64,000 nt of DNA from Monoplex corrugatus (Eukaryota > Mollusca > Gastropoda > Littorinimorpha > Ranellidae), in NCBI GenBank assembly GCA_030674185.1, contig CM060315.1:85503454-85567453 (forward strand). The letters run 5' to 3'. The position numbers and the translations under genes are program-made. Positions 1-11,149 of the stretch are shown here, one piece after another (positions within the stretch are counted from its first letter, which is position 1; the number at the start of each line of letters is the position of its first letter). The notes under the pieces were generated by a model, which was given only the letters and a program-made list of their open reading frames with translations, did no database searches and had not been told where the DNA came from.

Positions 1-171
1 ATTTCCTTTCATTTTCTTTTTTCCTTTTCATGTCTACACACGGATATATATAAAATCAAACCAGTCTGCTAGAACATTAACAGACAGGAGTTTAGCAAAC
101 GATAAAGTGAGTGGTATGTGTCTATAAGAAGGAAGAAATTGTGCATTCAAAAGCTGTTCATCAGATAGACT

Positions 172-351
172 TTGTGTTTGTGTTTGTGTGTGTGTGTGTT
201 GTGTGTGTGTGTGTGTGTGTGTTGTGTGTTGTGTTGTGTGTGTGTTGTGTTGTGTTGTGTTGTGTTGTGTTGTGTTGTGTTGTGTTGTGTTGTGTTGTGT
301 GTGTTGTGTGTTTGTGTGTGTGTGTGTGTTGTTGTGTTGTGTTGTGTTGTG

Positions 352-417
<66 letters not shown>

Positions 418-418
418 G
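172..418. repeat. (TG)n / TTGTG compound microsatellite
   Basis: Alternating TG dinucleotide and TGTTG pentanucleotide runs. The open frames across it (cysteine/valine-rich) are repeat artefacts and not genes. Confidence 0.97.
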
Positions 419-1345
419 TGACTCAGTTTTGTCGTTTTATTTAGATTTTTTTTATACTGAAACTGTTTTTTTTCCCCTGTTATTCGTTGTTGTTGTTAGT
501 TGTGTGTTGCCGTATTTTAGTAGTTGTGTGTGTGTATCTGTGATGGAAGTGGTAATAAGAACTGGCAAATGGATGTCTGCTGGTTCTGTATTAAAAGACA
601 GTGTTTGAGGCTACATAAACCTGTATAGTCAGCCTCTGCATTGTGTGAAAGAAGGCTGCTGTCTTAGTACTGTGAGAGAAATCTGTGCCATATCAAAGTG
701 ATGGGATACTTACTAAACAAGCTGATAACGATCCTTGCGGACAACCAAATAATTATTCGGTAAGTTTGGTGTTGTCCACACACATGCAGCTAACATCTCT
801 GAAAATATGAATGTTGTAAAAGTGCAGGTGCATGAACAGTTTGTCATTTAAATTGGATTTTTTTTATTTAACATTGGTGGTTTTCTTCTATCAGTCATCT
901 GATCTTTGTAAGCAAAAGAGCTGTTATATCTAATTTTTTTCTGCATGCCTGATATCAGTTTCTACATGAGTCATTCCTGCGTTTGGTTATATTGTTCATA
1001 TTTCTCTTGGTGAAACTCAGACTTTGTAATTTAATGTTTTTGCAACCTACCCATGTACTGCAACGCTATAAAAAGTTAACTGGCCTTGCTACGAGTCTCG
1101 TATCACTGACACCTGCGGTTCCCTTTTGACAGCTCAGTGCGTTGCACTCACACACTGCTCTGTGCAGAGCGCTCAACTGGCTAGCTGCCGCTTGAGAGTC
1201 CACATCTGGTTATCGTTTATCTCTCCCCTCCCATCCCCCTCACCTCCGCCACTTCTGCTCTCAAACTGAAATCTTGCTCAGGAACAGCCGTGAATGTGTG
1301 GGTGTGTTCAGTACTTTATATGCACATAGAGTTTGGAGACATATC
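419..1345. other. Unassigned non-coding stretch
   Basis: I recognise no gene or repeat family here. One short candidate is an ATG at 701 in a good Kozak context (G at -3 and +4), with an upstream in-frame stop at 665. It opens a 20-codon frame that runs into a consensus GTAAGT donor at 760. This is noted separately as a weak first-exon candidate. Confidence 0.5.
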
Positions 1346-1349
1346 TCCA

Positions 1350-2045
1350 ATCACCTTCTCAATTGTTGGTGTCACCGGGTTCAAGGTGTTGGCCACCGGG
1401 GTTCAAGGGCCAGGCTAGGCACCACGCCTCTTGAGCAACTATAGATGCTGTTTCTGGTCATTTTGCACAGCCATGACAAGTATGCTTCTGACAGCTGTCA
1501 TCAGATACATACGTTTCATCATCATAGCTGCCTTTCACATCCTTGGATCTTCTCTCCCCAGTAGCCAGTGAGTTCTGTTCTTCCCTGGGGATCTCAGAAG
1601 ACACAGAACTATGACTTTTTCCCTTTTTTTTTTGGTGTCTTATTGCACTTTTTGGCAAAAATACTTCAGGTGGGTTGCCATTACCTTCCTCAAGCACAGT
1701 GCACATACTGTGCAGGTGTCCTGGCCATTGTTTCCTTGGAAATCTTCTGCCCATGACCATGAAGTAGAAGCCAGTTGTTGTGCAGCACTCTGCCTTCGCC
1801 TCCTAATTCATCCATCTGTTGTGGCAACCCTGCTCACCTGACAGTATTCATTGTAAGGTTGTGAGACCACTTTATAGAAGTACAGCTACCCCCCTATACC
1901 TCAGCCTCTCCTAAGAATACTGACGCTGTTTGGTCTATGGCTGCTTATTGGGTATTCACAGCTGGCCCCCATATCTGAGGGTCATTCCCCTATCTGCCAC
2001 CTGGGGACACGTTGGGTTGGGAACGGTTGCCCCATGATTTACCCA
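1350..2045. other. Unclassified region, possible decayed repeat
   Basis: It begins with a duplicated 'caccgggttcaagg'-like motif that resembles the 3' end of the LINE fragment near 4200. It contains a 100-codon minus-strand frame (1458-1760) of no recognisable family. I cannot assign a function, and nothing in it looks like a host exon with clear splice sites. Confidence 0.35.
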
Positions 2046-2389
2046 AATCTCCAATACTTTTGTATGTATGTATGTATGTATTAGAATAGTTTGTTTTTAT
2101 ATGACTAATATATAATGTATAACAATAAATTGTGTGAAATTTATTTATGTCAATTTTATGGCCCATTCTTCACTAACCAATATGTCAAATATGGTTAAAG
2201 TTATAATAAATGGATAATCTTTTCATTTCCATTTCAGAAAAAATAGGGTTATGATTACTTTCATGGATAAAGTTACATGCTAGAATGTTTTGTTAATTAT
2301 TACCCTACCCATTCAAAAATCACTTGGCAAATAGCATACATTAGCAAAACAATGTACTTGGCACTGAAGGGGTTAACCTATATGAATGC

Positions 2390-2590
2390 TTCCTGTTTTC
2401 AAACAAAAGAGAATCTCTCAACTCTCTTGAGTCTCTGTTCCCTCCCTTGCCTGATCCTGCCTGCGCCATTTGCACGTTCAATCTGACGAACTATTGCGTT
2501 CTCCCATCCTGATCCCGTCCTCACTTCATACTGGTCTGTAAAACTCCAGTCAAACGTCAAAGATGAGTTCGTTTGATTGTAGAGCTTAAC
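2390..2590. mobile_element. MITE family M2, one-ended copy
   Basis: This segment matches, in reverse complement, the interior and one terminal inverted repeat of the element at 54331-54582. Shared features are the segment around 'gcgccatttgcacgttcaat' and the arm around 'cttcatactggtctgtaaaa'. Only one of the two long inverted arms is present, so the copy is truncated. It encodes no protein. Confidence 0.7.
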
Positions 2591-2839
2591 ATGTTACAAA
2601 AGAAATGAAAAGATGCCAATCAGAATACAAAATAATTCTTCCAGCTGAAGACCTCACCTGTTGTTTGTTTGTGTTCAGGTTTACAACATTTGCTATGAAT
2701 ATTTTGGATTTGTCGTCATATGACATTTATGGTGATGGTGAATACAAAGAGTTTTCATTTACTCAAACCCCATGGTTTGGAACAATCTTTCACTTAACTC
2801 ATTCAGAGAGTGCTAAAAGGCCTCTTATCTCTTATCGTT

Positions 2840-3500
2840 ATGCGGAAATGCAGTAATTTGGTAGTTTAAAAAAAAATTCTACCAGCAAGCCACTTCAGAC
2901 ATGGGCACAAAGTTAATATTTTTAGAAAGACGGGAGTTTCAAAAGTCCAAGTAATACTGTTGAAAAGCATGCACACTAACTTGCTCAATGAAATCAGCAC
3001 TCCAGTATCCATACCAAAAACAATATCATGAAAACTTTCTTGAGGCCAGGTGTTGAGTGAATGTAGGATGATCTGTCACTCACACTTTCCTCACCAATTA
3101 TATCCCCAAAATCAGTGTTTGCAGGCAAACAAATCTTGATCTGATTCAAGGAAAGATTCTTCAAATGATTTGTATGCATTGCCATGGTTTGATCCTTCTT
3201 GCTTGACAAGTTTCATGAATGTTTCACTCACTGTGTATTGCAATCGCTTCAATGGACGTGTCATTGTTTTGTTCAAAAATTTTAGATTTTCCTGTTCAAG
3301 TTTCAGGGGAAAACTTGAGATATCTGGGTCTATAATTGAGCTATGGTTTAAGGGAGACAAAAAAAAACTTACACAGAAATGATTCCTGTAGTTAGTTTCT
3401 ATTACCTGCAAGAGAGCGAACATTACAAATAAAATCTTATTATATGTGCATCAGGAGATGAACGTCGTTGTAAACGTTACATCAGTGTGTATATCATTTC
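2840..3500. repeat. Interspersed repeat R2, uninterrupted copy
   Basis: It is co-linear with 29345-29486 plus 30529-31045. Landmarks shared by both copies are 'ttctaccarcaagccac', 'gcactccagtatcca' and 'gtttcactcactgtgta'. This copy runs straight through the point where the other is split by a 1.04-kb TTAA element, so it serves as the empty-site reference. Repeat class unknown. Confidence 0.8.
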
Positions 3501-3636
3501 CAGAAGTACACCTTTTCAGTGAACGTTTCTCTTTGTAAACTTGTGTCCTTGCTAAAGTGGATTACTTCTATGTGTGTGTGTGTGTGTGATTGTGTGGCAT
3601 CATATGCATGGACAGTTTTTGTGTGTTTGTGAGCAG

Positions 3637-3751
3637 CAGTCAAGCAAAGCAGTGAAAGAAGAGACCATAAAGTTTACAGAGGCCAGCAAGCCAGCCCAGG
3701 CCTCCAGTCCCAACGTTGCAGACAAAAGTAAAGGTGCTGCAAGTGAAGCCG
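3637..3751 (+). CDS. MTDH: LYRIC/metadherin-like gene, internal exon
   Basis: The open segment encodes a lysine-, serine- and alanine-rich, probably disordered stretch (QSSKAVKEETIKF, then ADKSKGAASEAG). It follows a T/G-rich tract with several AG acceptors, so the start is ambiguous between about 3634 and 3653. It ends at a G|GTCAGT donor in phase 1. That phase fits the exon at 20536, which starts with two bases completing a Glu codon. The exon alone does not identify the family. The assignment rests on joining it to the terminal exon at 26800, whose C-terminus matches the metadherin/LYRIC tail. Vertebrate metadherin is an ER/nuclear-envelope membrane scaffold protein, and its N-terminal membrane segment would lie upstream of this window. 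A similar, apparently duplicated segment follows at 3922. Confidence 0.5.
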
Positions 3752-3765
3752 GTCAGTCTGCTTGA

Positions 3766-3903
<138 letters not shown>

Positions 3904-3921
3904 ACATATGCATTTGCTCAG

Positions 3922-3990
3922 ACCCCCCAGTACCAAAGTGTCCAAAAAGGTCACGGACAAAATTAAAGCTGCCTTAAAGAAGCTGGTTAG
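3922..3990 (+). pseudogene. Apparent duplicate of the LYRIC-like exon
   Basis: This segment encodes STKVSKKVTDKIKAALKKL and then reaches a GTTAGT donor-like site. The DNA around 'gacaaaattaaagctgcc' and 'ggttagtctgcttgcaagtg' aligns with the end of the exon at 3637-3751 and its donor. That suggests a tandem exon duplication separated by the TG microsatellite. The reading phase at its ends does not match the flanking exons, so it is probably not spliced into the mature message, though it could be a cassette exon. Confidence 0.35.
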
Positions 3991-4189
3991 TCTGCTTGCA
4001 AGTGGACAGCCATGTGTGTTTTTGAAGGGGGAAGGTGAGGTTAGGGTTATGTATACTGAATAGGTGCGTAGATAAGTGTGTGAGTGTATGGGTTTAGGAG
4101 TTTTTTTTTATGTTGTTTGTGGTTGGGTGTGTGTATATACATGCACATGTGTGTCTGTGTATGTATGTGTGTGTGTCTGTGTATGTATG

Positions 4190-4495
4190 TGTGTCTCACC
4201 TGTGGGCATCACCGGGTTCAGTGTTGCTGCTGCACATCTTGACACCACCATCTCCCTCCAGGCTGCTCAGTCTTTACTTTGCAGACAATTTCTTGAATAT
4301 TCAGGCCACTGATGTTGGTTCTGTATGAGACTGGAGGTCTGCCTTTCTTCCTTTTCACCACTGTTTTTCCTGGAAAGATGGTTGCCATGAGGTCTGTGAT
4401 CTTGCTGCGTGACACGTGGCCAGTGTATTTTAGTTTTCTCTTGTTGCAATGGCCAACACTGTACTCTGTGACACCAACAGATGACAGGTGGTTTA
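4190..4495 (-). pseudogene. Non-LTR retrotransposon 3' end, fragment
   Basis: Minus-strand frames encode SRSKITDLMATIFPGKT, then KRKKGRPPVSYRTNI and GLNIQEIV. This is the Lys/Gly/Arg-Pro-rich C-terminal tail typical of some LINE reverse transcriptase ORFs. The same tail type occurs at 62030-62200 (RKGRPHTSYFNNI, GLEIQEV). The fragment is 5'-truncated, in two frames, and ends in a shared 'ggygatscccac'-like 3' border. Confidence 0.6.
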
Positions 4496-4699
4496 TATGT
4501 GTGTGTGTGTGTGTGGGGGGGGGGGGGGGTCATGGCTATGAAATGGTGTCTAAAACATGTGACACATAAGCAGCAAAATGAAACATCTGTTTATGGAAAA
4601 ATAGTGTGCAAACCAAACAGCAGGACAAAAACCATGACAAATAATCCAACTTGCAAGTCAATCGGACATTTATCACTCCTGTAAACAGAGACAATATGA

Positions 4700-6350
4700 T
4701 GTTCCTTTGTACATAACATCAGACGATGTCACAAACCTTGTAAAGGAAAGAACCTGAGAAGGACAGATACTCTGCTCAAAATAATGTGAACACATTAACA
4801 GCAGGTCCAGTTCGTACACCTGAAGGCAGGACAGGAAAATCAAACACACTAAATACAAGAAAATAAAAGAATATTTTGTACATAACTTCACAACAATTCT
4901 TTAGTGTGTAAATTTTAAAGCTGTACCACAGAAGATAAATCAAACTTCTGCTGTTTTGAAGACAAGCAGTGTAAAGAGAGCTGACAAAATAATTATGTGA
5001 AAGCACTCAGGTAATGTCTAATTGTGAATGTTTTCATATTAAGGCTTACTATATGTACGTTACTGGAAGTCCACTCACTTCCAACATTTAAACGATCTCA
5101 AAAGCTGAAAATTCTTATTGTTGAGCAAAATAGCTTATGAATAACCAAAAAGATATGTTGCACACAAAAACAGGCTATGAAAATGACAATATTACATGAA
5201 CACATACCAGAACAGCACCCAAATAGTCATCTGTACATAACTTCACAACAGTCACAACAAAATATTGTACTGCAGCATCCTCTAAAACGCAAATCTTGGC
5301 ATCAAACTATCTTTCACTTGAAATAAGAAGAACCAAAATGCCATACATGACGGTCAGTTTCTTTTTAAGTGAATTGTGGTATGCTGAATTCAGTAAAGAT
5401 CTCTTTAGTACATAACTTCACAACATTCTTGGAGAGAATCTCCCTTTTCTTCAGGAAAACAATACTTGTATCGATTAATTTCTACAAAAACAGGGGTATA
5501 AGAGCTCAGGGATTGTATCAGCATGTTTTGAATACATTTGGGGTTAATAATGAGGGGGGGAAACTGGCTATTCTATAAAATGTTCATAACTTAACTTACC
5601 AGTTCATAACTTCACAACAGTCACAACTTAATATTGTACTAAATGTTCCTCTAAAAAGCAAAACATGGCATGAAACCATCTGTCATTTGAAATAATAAGA
5701 ACCAAACTTCACATATGATAATTGCTTTCTTTTTAAGTGAATTGTGATTTCCTAAACTCGGTAAAGATCTCTTTAGTACATAATTTCACAACATTCTGAG
5801 AGAGAATGTACCTTTTCTTCTGAAAAAACTGCAAATATATCCATGAAATTTTGCATAAAAACAGATAAAAAGAAGCTACAGGGATTGTATCTGTATGTTT
5901 TGAATACATGTGGGATTGATAAAAAGTTATTTTAGAAAAAGCATTGTTTTCTATAAAATGTTCATAACTTCACATACAGAAAACATCTTTTGCAACACTG
6001 CAGACTTAAAAGCATAAGCCACTGTGTGTAGTATAGATAAGATTTACTTAAAACTGTACCAATAGACTATAAACAAACTATAGAGTCAATAGCATGTATG
6101 TATTTGTGATAAAAGCATTCACTAACATTTTTTTCTTTGTTCATAACATCACAACAGATGATTATGCTGCATTTTTGTGTGAGATTATGTACATCATGCA
6201 AGTTGCTGGCAAATTTTAAGGCATAAACTATTTCAATTCAAAATTCTCAAAAATAACAGTATTGACCTGCACAAGGCATTTTAATAGATTTAACATTAGT
6301 ATCATAAAATTTAACATCAGTGTCATATGTTCATAACTTCACAAAATCCA
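4700..6350. repeat. ~177-bp periodic repeat with a conserved 15-bp box
   Basis: The box CATAACTTCACAACA, or a close variant, starts at 4712, 4881, 5058 (degenerate), 5236, 5411, 5585/5605, 5779, 5963, 6142 and 6332. Spacing is 169-190 bp, centred on about 177. Sequence between boxes is largely diverged. However, 5230-5595 and 5600-5965 are clearly homologous with a ~368-bp period, so the higher-order unit is a dimer. It looks like a decaying satellite array. No protein is supported. Confidence 0.7.
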
Positions 6351-7593
6351 GACCATGTAGATGCTGAGTGATGTTATAAACATCATGAAAAGTACACAAC
6401 ATTGTCCAAAACCCATGAAAAAGCCTAAAGTGATTATTGAAATAGTCTAAGAGCAACATGTCAACAAACTCTTTTTTCAACATTATTCTTAAATCAAATT
6501 GCTTTTGTAAACAGTGGTTTGGTTTGATACAATTTTTGTTGCTGTGAAGGTATGCATGCACTGACCCATGAACAGTAAGGCCAACACATGCAGGGACCAA
6601 GTATCACTAATCAGTGCTTTTTATTAACTTCATGTATGTAAAAATGATGACTATACATTTTCTGCCTTAGTAAACAATAAATCAAGAAGTTTCAGGTGTA
6701 CATCACCATCACGACAATCAGACTGATCGGTGCCTACAAACACATGCCAAAACCAACACTAAACTGAAGAACTAAGTCAGCAAGTTCACAGAGTAAGGCT
6801 AAAGGGATGTTAATTATCGGTTATAACAACTATAACAGAACAGCAACGGACATATCAATGTATTAACAGAAAAAAACAAGCGATTCTGGCCAGATTCTGT
6901 TGTACATAACATGGGAAAATGATTCACAACATAAACTTGATCAGCTTTTTTTCCTTCCTGCCATTCCATAGAGCAATTTTTGCTTCACGGGGTGAAAGGC
7001 ACAAAGCCGTATCAATGAAACAACCAAGTCAATGTGGTCAGTGTGCGAAAGCTGAAATGTCAGTCCGCATGAAAAAAATAGTACCTAACACTGCATTCAC
7101 AACAGAAAGCAGAAGCTGAATTTCATGGCAGACTGCGCATATTGTAAACATCACATCACTCTTTTGAATAATGACAAACTTAAATACATTCATTTTTGAG
7201 AGAATCGGTTATTTTTACTTCATGGGTTTTACCCGAATTAGTGCTAAATCGACGATTCTTACGCGCAAGGGAAATTTCACAACGAACAGTGATGTACTCG
7301 AAGCAGATTTTGCTCACAATTTTCTACTTCCTGTGCCCACTATTTGCCGATGTAGAAGTATGAGGGCTTTATGCATTCAATTTAATGTTGATCAAGTTCC
7401 ATACATTAAAGTTTCTTGTACTCGTTGCGGCATATCGCTCAATCGATTGCGCACACTCTTTGAAGTGTCACAAAAATTATCTCCGACGATTGTGTAAACA
7501 AACGACAAAATATTGATTTTTGGAACTGTTATCAGTTATTGTGAGGGGAAATGTACCCAGGCGCAAAGGTCATTACTTCACTTTCGCGTTACA
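6351..7593. other. Intronic sequence without recognised feature
   Basis: Frames at 6331-6600 (-), 6919-7119 (+) and 7171-7497 (+) have no recognisable domain. A further 'gtacataacat' box at about 6905 hints that the satellite once extended this far. Confidence 0.5.
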
Positions 7594-7689
7594 TTAACCC
7601 CTTGACTGCCAGAAAAATAGCTATTTTTGAACTCCTGTCTGTTGGAGCAAAATTTTGATTTTTACGGTATGTTTATTAACTCTCTCCGC

Positions 7690-7757
7690 CCGGACGTTCC
7701 CGATCGGGAACGTGCCGCGTACAACGGTTTCGACCGAACGTTCCCGATCGGGAATCG
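7690..7757. promoter_or_regulatory. Duplicated 18-bp palindrome at transposon 5' end
   Basis: CGTTCCCGATCGGGAACG occurs at about 7693-7710. An almost identical copy ending in GGGAATCG lies at about 7739-7756. Each is a GATC-centred palindrome just inside the left terminal repeat. This is a plausible transposase or host-factor binding site, but binding itself is inference. Confidence 0.55.
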
Positions 7758-7934
7758 GTACTATGGAAATTTTTGGAGCGCAGCAATCACGCCCCTATCA
7801 CGTGTTGAGCACATGGCCGTGTTGCTAACCCACTGTTCTCCCTTTTACAACCAATCAGACATGATGTGAGGGTGTTGTGTGTGTGCCAGCTGACCATTTC
7901 TGACCCGACTGTTTGCATGTCATTAACCGCAAAG

Positions 7935-9232
7935 ATGGCGTCGCAGCCCAGCACTTCGGGTCAGCAAGGTACTGAAAAACGGAAGAGACAAGAGCGTTTT
8001 AACGCTTCAGAAGTTCTTGAAATGCTTCGAACTGAAGGTTCAGACATCGAGGAAGACAGTGGCGATGATGATTACTTCGAATCAGGTGGAGAAAGTGATG
8101 GCTCGTCCGTTTCTCAGTCGGACCACTCACCACAGGCCAGTGAGGAGGAGGGGGCAGGGGATGGCGAAGCAGACGACGCAGCAAGCGACACTGAGCAGCC
8201 TCGCATGGTAGAGATGACTGAGGATGAATTTGTTTCGTTTATGATGCGTGACTGGCACCAAGACTTTAGTTTTTTCCCGTGTATTCCACCTTTTTCTGGG
8301 TCACCAAATTTACACGTTCCACAACAATGCCACGCCCCCCTTGATTTCTTCAGCCAAATAATTGATGACACGTTTCTCAACAACATTGTTGAAGAAACAA
8401 ACAGATATGCACAGCAAAACTTGGCAGCCAAGGGACAACTGAAGGCAAACAGCATGTTTAGAATGTGGCCAGAGGCTGGAATTACTGTAAACGACTTGAT
8501 AGGTTTTTTTTTCCATTTGTGTGCACATGGGTTTGGTGCACAAGCCAGGCGTAAAAGACTACTGGAGCACCAGCCCAATCATGCAAACTAGTTTTGCTGC
8601 CAGCATCATGCCAAGAGACAAATTCTACCTGATCCTGGCCATGCTTCATGTGAGCAACAACACGGAGTACATTCCACATGGCCAAGAAGGGCACGACCCA
8701 CTGCATAAGATCAGGCCTGTGTACCAACATCTGCAGGACAAATTCAAGTCCTTGCACACCCCAAAGGACAACATATGTGTAGATGAGGCCATGTGTGCGT
8801 GGCGTGGCAAGGTCAAATTTCGTGTATACATGAAAAACAAGCCCATCAAATGGGGCATAAAGCTCTACGAGCTGTGTGAATCTGACACAGGATATGTGCA
8901 CAGTTTTGAAATCTTTGCCGCTGAACCAGGGGTTAGCAACAGACCAGTTGAAGTGGTGATGAGACTGGCTGAGCCACTACTGGATGAGGGAAGAACAATG
9001 TATGTGGACAATTATTATGCATGTCCAGAGCTGGCTGATCTCCTTGTTGCCCGTGACACCCACTGTGTTGGCACTGTGCGTGCAAACCGCAAGGGGCTGC
9101 CTCCTCAGCTGAAGACACAAGGGCTGCCTCAGCGTGGTCAAGTTCAAGCATTCAGGCAAGGTATGTCTGTTTTTGTCTTATTGTTTATTGTATACAATAA
9201 ATTGCAAAGTAGTGTTGATACTGACTAAATGG

Positions 9233-9291
<59 letters not shown>

Positions 9292-10164
9292 TCCCACCAA
9301 CATCATCATCACTGTCATTATTGATGAGAAATGAGGGTATTAGCACACATGTTTCTCTTTCAGCAATCAAAAAGAATGGGTAGGTAAAACCAGAACACAG
9401 TTCTAACTCATTGTACTGGTTGAGACTTAGTTCTGACTGTTGTTTCAGGTGCTGTGGCTGTTCTCCGATGGATGGACAAAAAGCCAGTGCATGTCATCAC
9501 CACCAAGGTCGACCCCTTCCTCATGATGGACGTCACCACACGGCGGGGACAAGTAAGGAAGCCAGCTGCTGTGCAGGATTACATTGTGAATATGGCGGGG
9601 GTGGACAAGAATGACCAGCTTCTTTCCTACATGCCACTCAACCGCAAGACCATGAAGTGGTGGAAGAAGCTGTTCTTCCATCTGTTCACCCTCAGCCTCA
9701 TTCAAGGATCCATCCTGCACAACATTTTCCTTCAGGCCAACAACCATCCCAGACTGCCACTGAAGGACTTTGTCATGTCAGTTGGCACTGGTCTCTGTAA
9801 CAGGTACCAGCGGGGAGTGGCTGCTGCCCGCAATCAGCCAGCTGCTGATCAACCTGAGGCCGCACCAGCTACTCCATCAACCAGCACAGCTACACCCATG
9901 CAGTCCCCCATGACCAGGCTCAGTGGGAAGGGAAATGAGCATTTTTCCTGCCCACTACCTCCTTCCAAAGGTGGCACAACAGCTTTCAGGCATTGCCATG
10001 TGTGCACCGCTCGCATGAGACGACACCCAGGCGTCAAGAAGAGGAAGACCAAGAACTGGTGCAAGAAATGTGGTGTGCCATTGTGTGACAAGATGTGCCA
10101 GCCTGACAAGACGATCACCTGCTTTCAGCTGTATCATTCAGTTCAAAACTATGTTGATTTTTAG
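7935..10164 (+). CDS. piggyBac transposase (DDE_Tnp_1_7), two exons, one frameshift
   Basis: The chosen start is ATG 7935 (MASQPSTSG) because of its ideal AAAGATGG context; the frame upstream is non-homologous. An acidic N-terminus (SDIEEDSGDDD) precedes the DDE domain. The catalytic aspartates are visible in VDEAMCAWRG (~8780), YVDNYYACPEL (~9007) and AGVDKNDQLL (~9600), matching the three essential Asp positions of piggyBac plus the fourth conserved one. A C-terminal cysteine-rich zinc domain (CHVCTARM, CKKCG, CDKMC) ends at TAG 10164. Exon 1 ends at 9160 (G|GTATGT) and exon 2 starts at 9449 after TTTCAG, in phase 1, restoring RQGAVAVLRW. The only break is a frame change at a run of nine T at ~8504-8512, which could be a real indel or a sequencing error. 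It cuts and pastes DNA at TTAA in the nucleus. Confidence 0.88.
9233..9310. repeat. (CAT)n microsatellite in the transposase intron
   Basis: About 19 ATC/CAT units lie within the predicted intron 9161-9448 of the piggyBac transposase. Confidence 0.97.
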
Positions 10165-10747
10165 GGAAGATGCCACATGCAGTGTACATATGTGAAATAG
10201 TGAACTTTCAACTTTCAATCATTCTAGTCATCTGGACTGTGTATGCATAATGTCATCACATTTTTTCATAACCTTCATATATATGTAAAATCTAATCATT
10301 TGTGAAAACAAAACTGGACATTCCAAGATTTTCCCCATCTTCTTGTGCTCCCTGGGTGTAGTCAAAGTGTGTGTGTGTGTGCATTTTCGGAACTGAAAAT
10401 ATGGATAAATTCTACATATGTACAGGAGCCATTGTATGGAAGTAAGAAACTTTATTTTTTGTCACATGCTAACTCAGTGTATTACTAAACAATTTTCCAA
10501 ATTTCAATGTTGTACTACTAAAACTTTTTTTTTTGTGATTTTTTTTACTAACCCTTACAAATGGCCAGTCCGTGGTGAAAACACAGGGAAAAAACAGCCA
10601 GGGCTGAGTGAGTTAAAGTGTGCATTGCTCATTAATCTACTGACAGATCTCTAAGATTTTTGGCATGTTTTTTCCTTATATCCCTGTCTATGATGTGATA
10701 TAACTATAATTTGGTTTTGTTTGTAATTAGTATGGAAAAAGATATAT

Positions 10748-11134
10748 TTAAAAAAAAAAAAAGACAGTTTCAGAAGATAAACATATTACGGAACATAAAA
10801 CCAATGAAAACAGTACAAAGCTTAGTTTTATTGAACACTGAATATCAAAGGAAAGTGTCTGGTACTCATTGTACTCCAAGTAGATAAAATTGATGTGGTA
10901 ATCCATGAACAAAAAGGGGTAACAGTCCAAGCCTTCGTGCATGAGACCAGACAAAAGAGGATAATGCTGGTTGGTGTCAGTCTCATCTTCATCAAAATCA
11001 TCGTCATCTTTTCCCAAAAAGTCCTCTTCATCACTGTCTTGGTCATTTAGGACTTCATCTAAAACTTCCAGTATGGAAAACCGTCCACTGCTGTTCCAAC
11101 CCTTCCCTTTAGTTGCTGAGCCGAGTGCGCTGAC
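10748..11134 (-). pseudogene. piggyBac-type transposase N-terminus, remnant
   Basis: A minus-strand open frame encodes WNSSGRFSILEVLDEVLND followed by a very acidic run (DSDEEDF, DDDDFDEDET). This resembles the 'F-x-x-x-E-V-L' plus acidic leader of piggyBac-family transposases, as in the intact copy at 7935 (FNASEVLEML). No start ATG is present and a stop sits immediately upstream at ~11135. No DDE domain follows; the downstream frame degenerates. It may be what is left of the outer element's own transposase, with the LINE at 11150 inserted beside it. Confidence 0.5.
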
Positions 11135-11149
11135 CTATGCGTGACCCGA

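Larger units (their letters stand above)
7676..10616 (+). mobile_element. piggyBac-superfamily transposon, nearly intact
   Basis: It is bounded by TTAA at 7676-7679 and 10613-10616. The terminal sequences are inverted: TTAACTCTCTCCGCCCGG on the left, and on the right the complement of TTAACTCACTCAGCCCTGG. It contains a transposase gene with all catalytic aspartates and one intron. The left subterminal region carries two copies of a palindrome. The whole unit is inserted inside the outer TTAA element. The low level of damage, one homopolymer frameshift, suggests fairly recent activity. Confidence 0.85.

Noticed and set aside
111..608. 165-codon Cys/Val-rich open frame
   Set aside because: It is a translation of the (TG)n/TTGTG microsatellite; the same happens at 3640-4063, 25506-26038 and 48006-48368.
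1060..1100. TATA-like 'gctataaaaagt' as a promoter
   Set aside because: A single motif without initiator, downstream gene or other support.
8482..8901. 139-codon minus-strand frame
   Set aside because: Antisense shadow of the piggyBac DDE domain.
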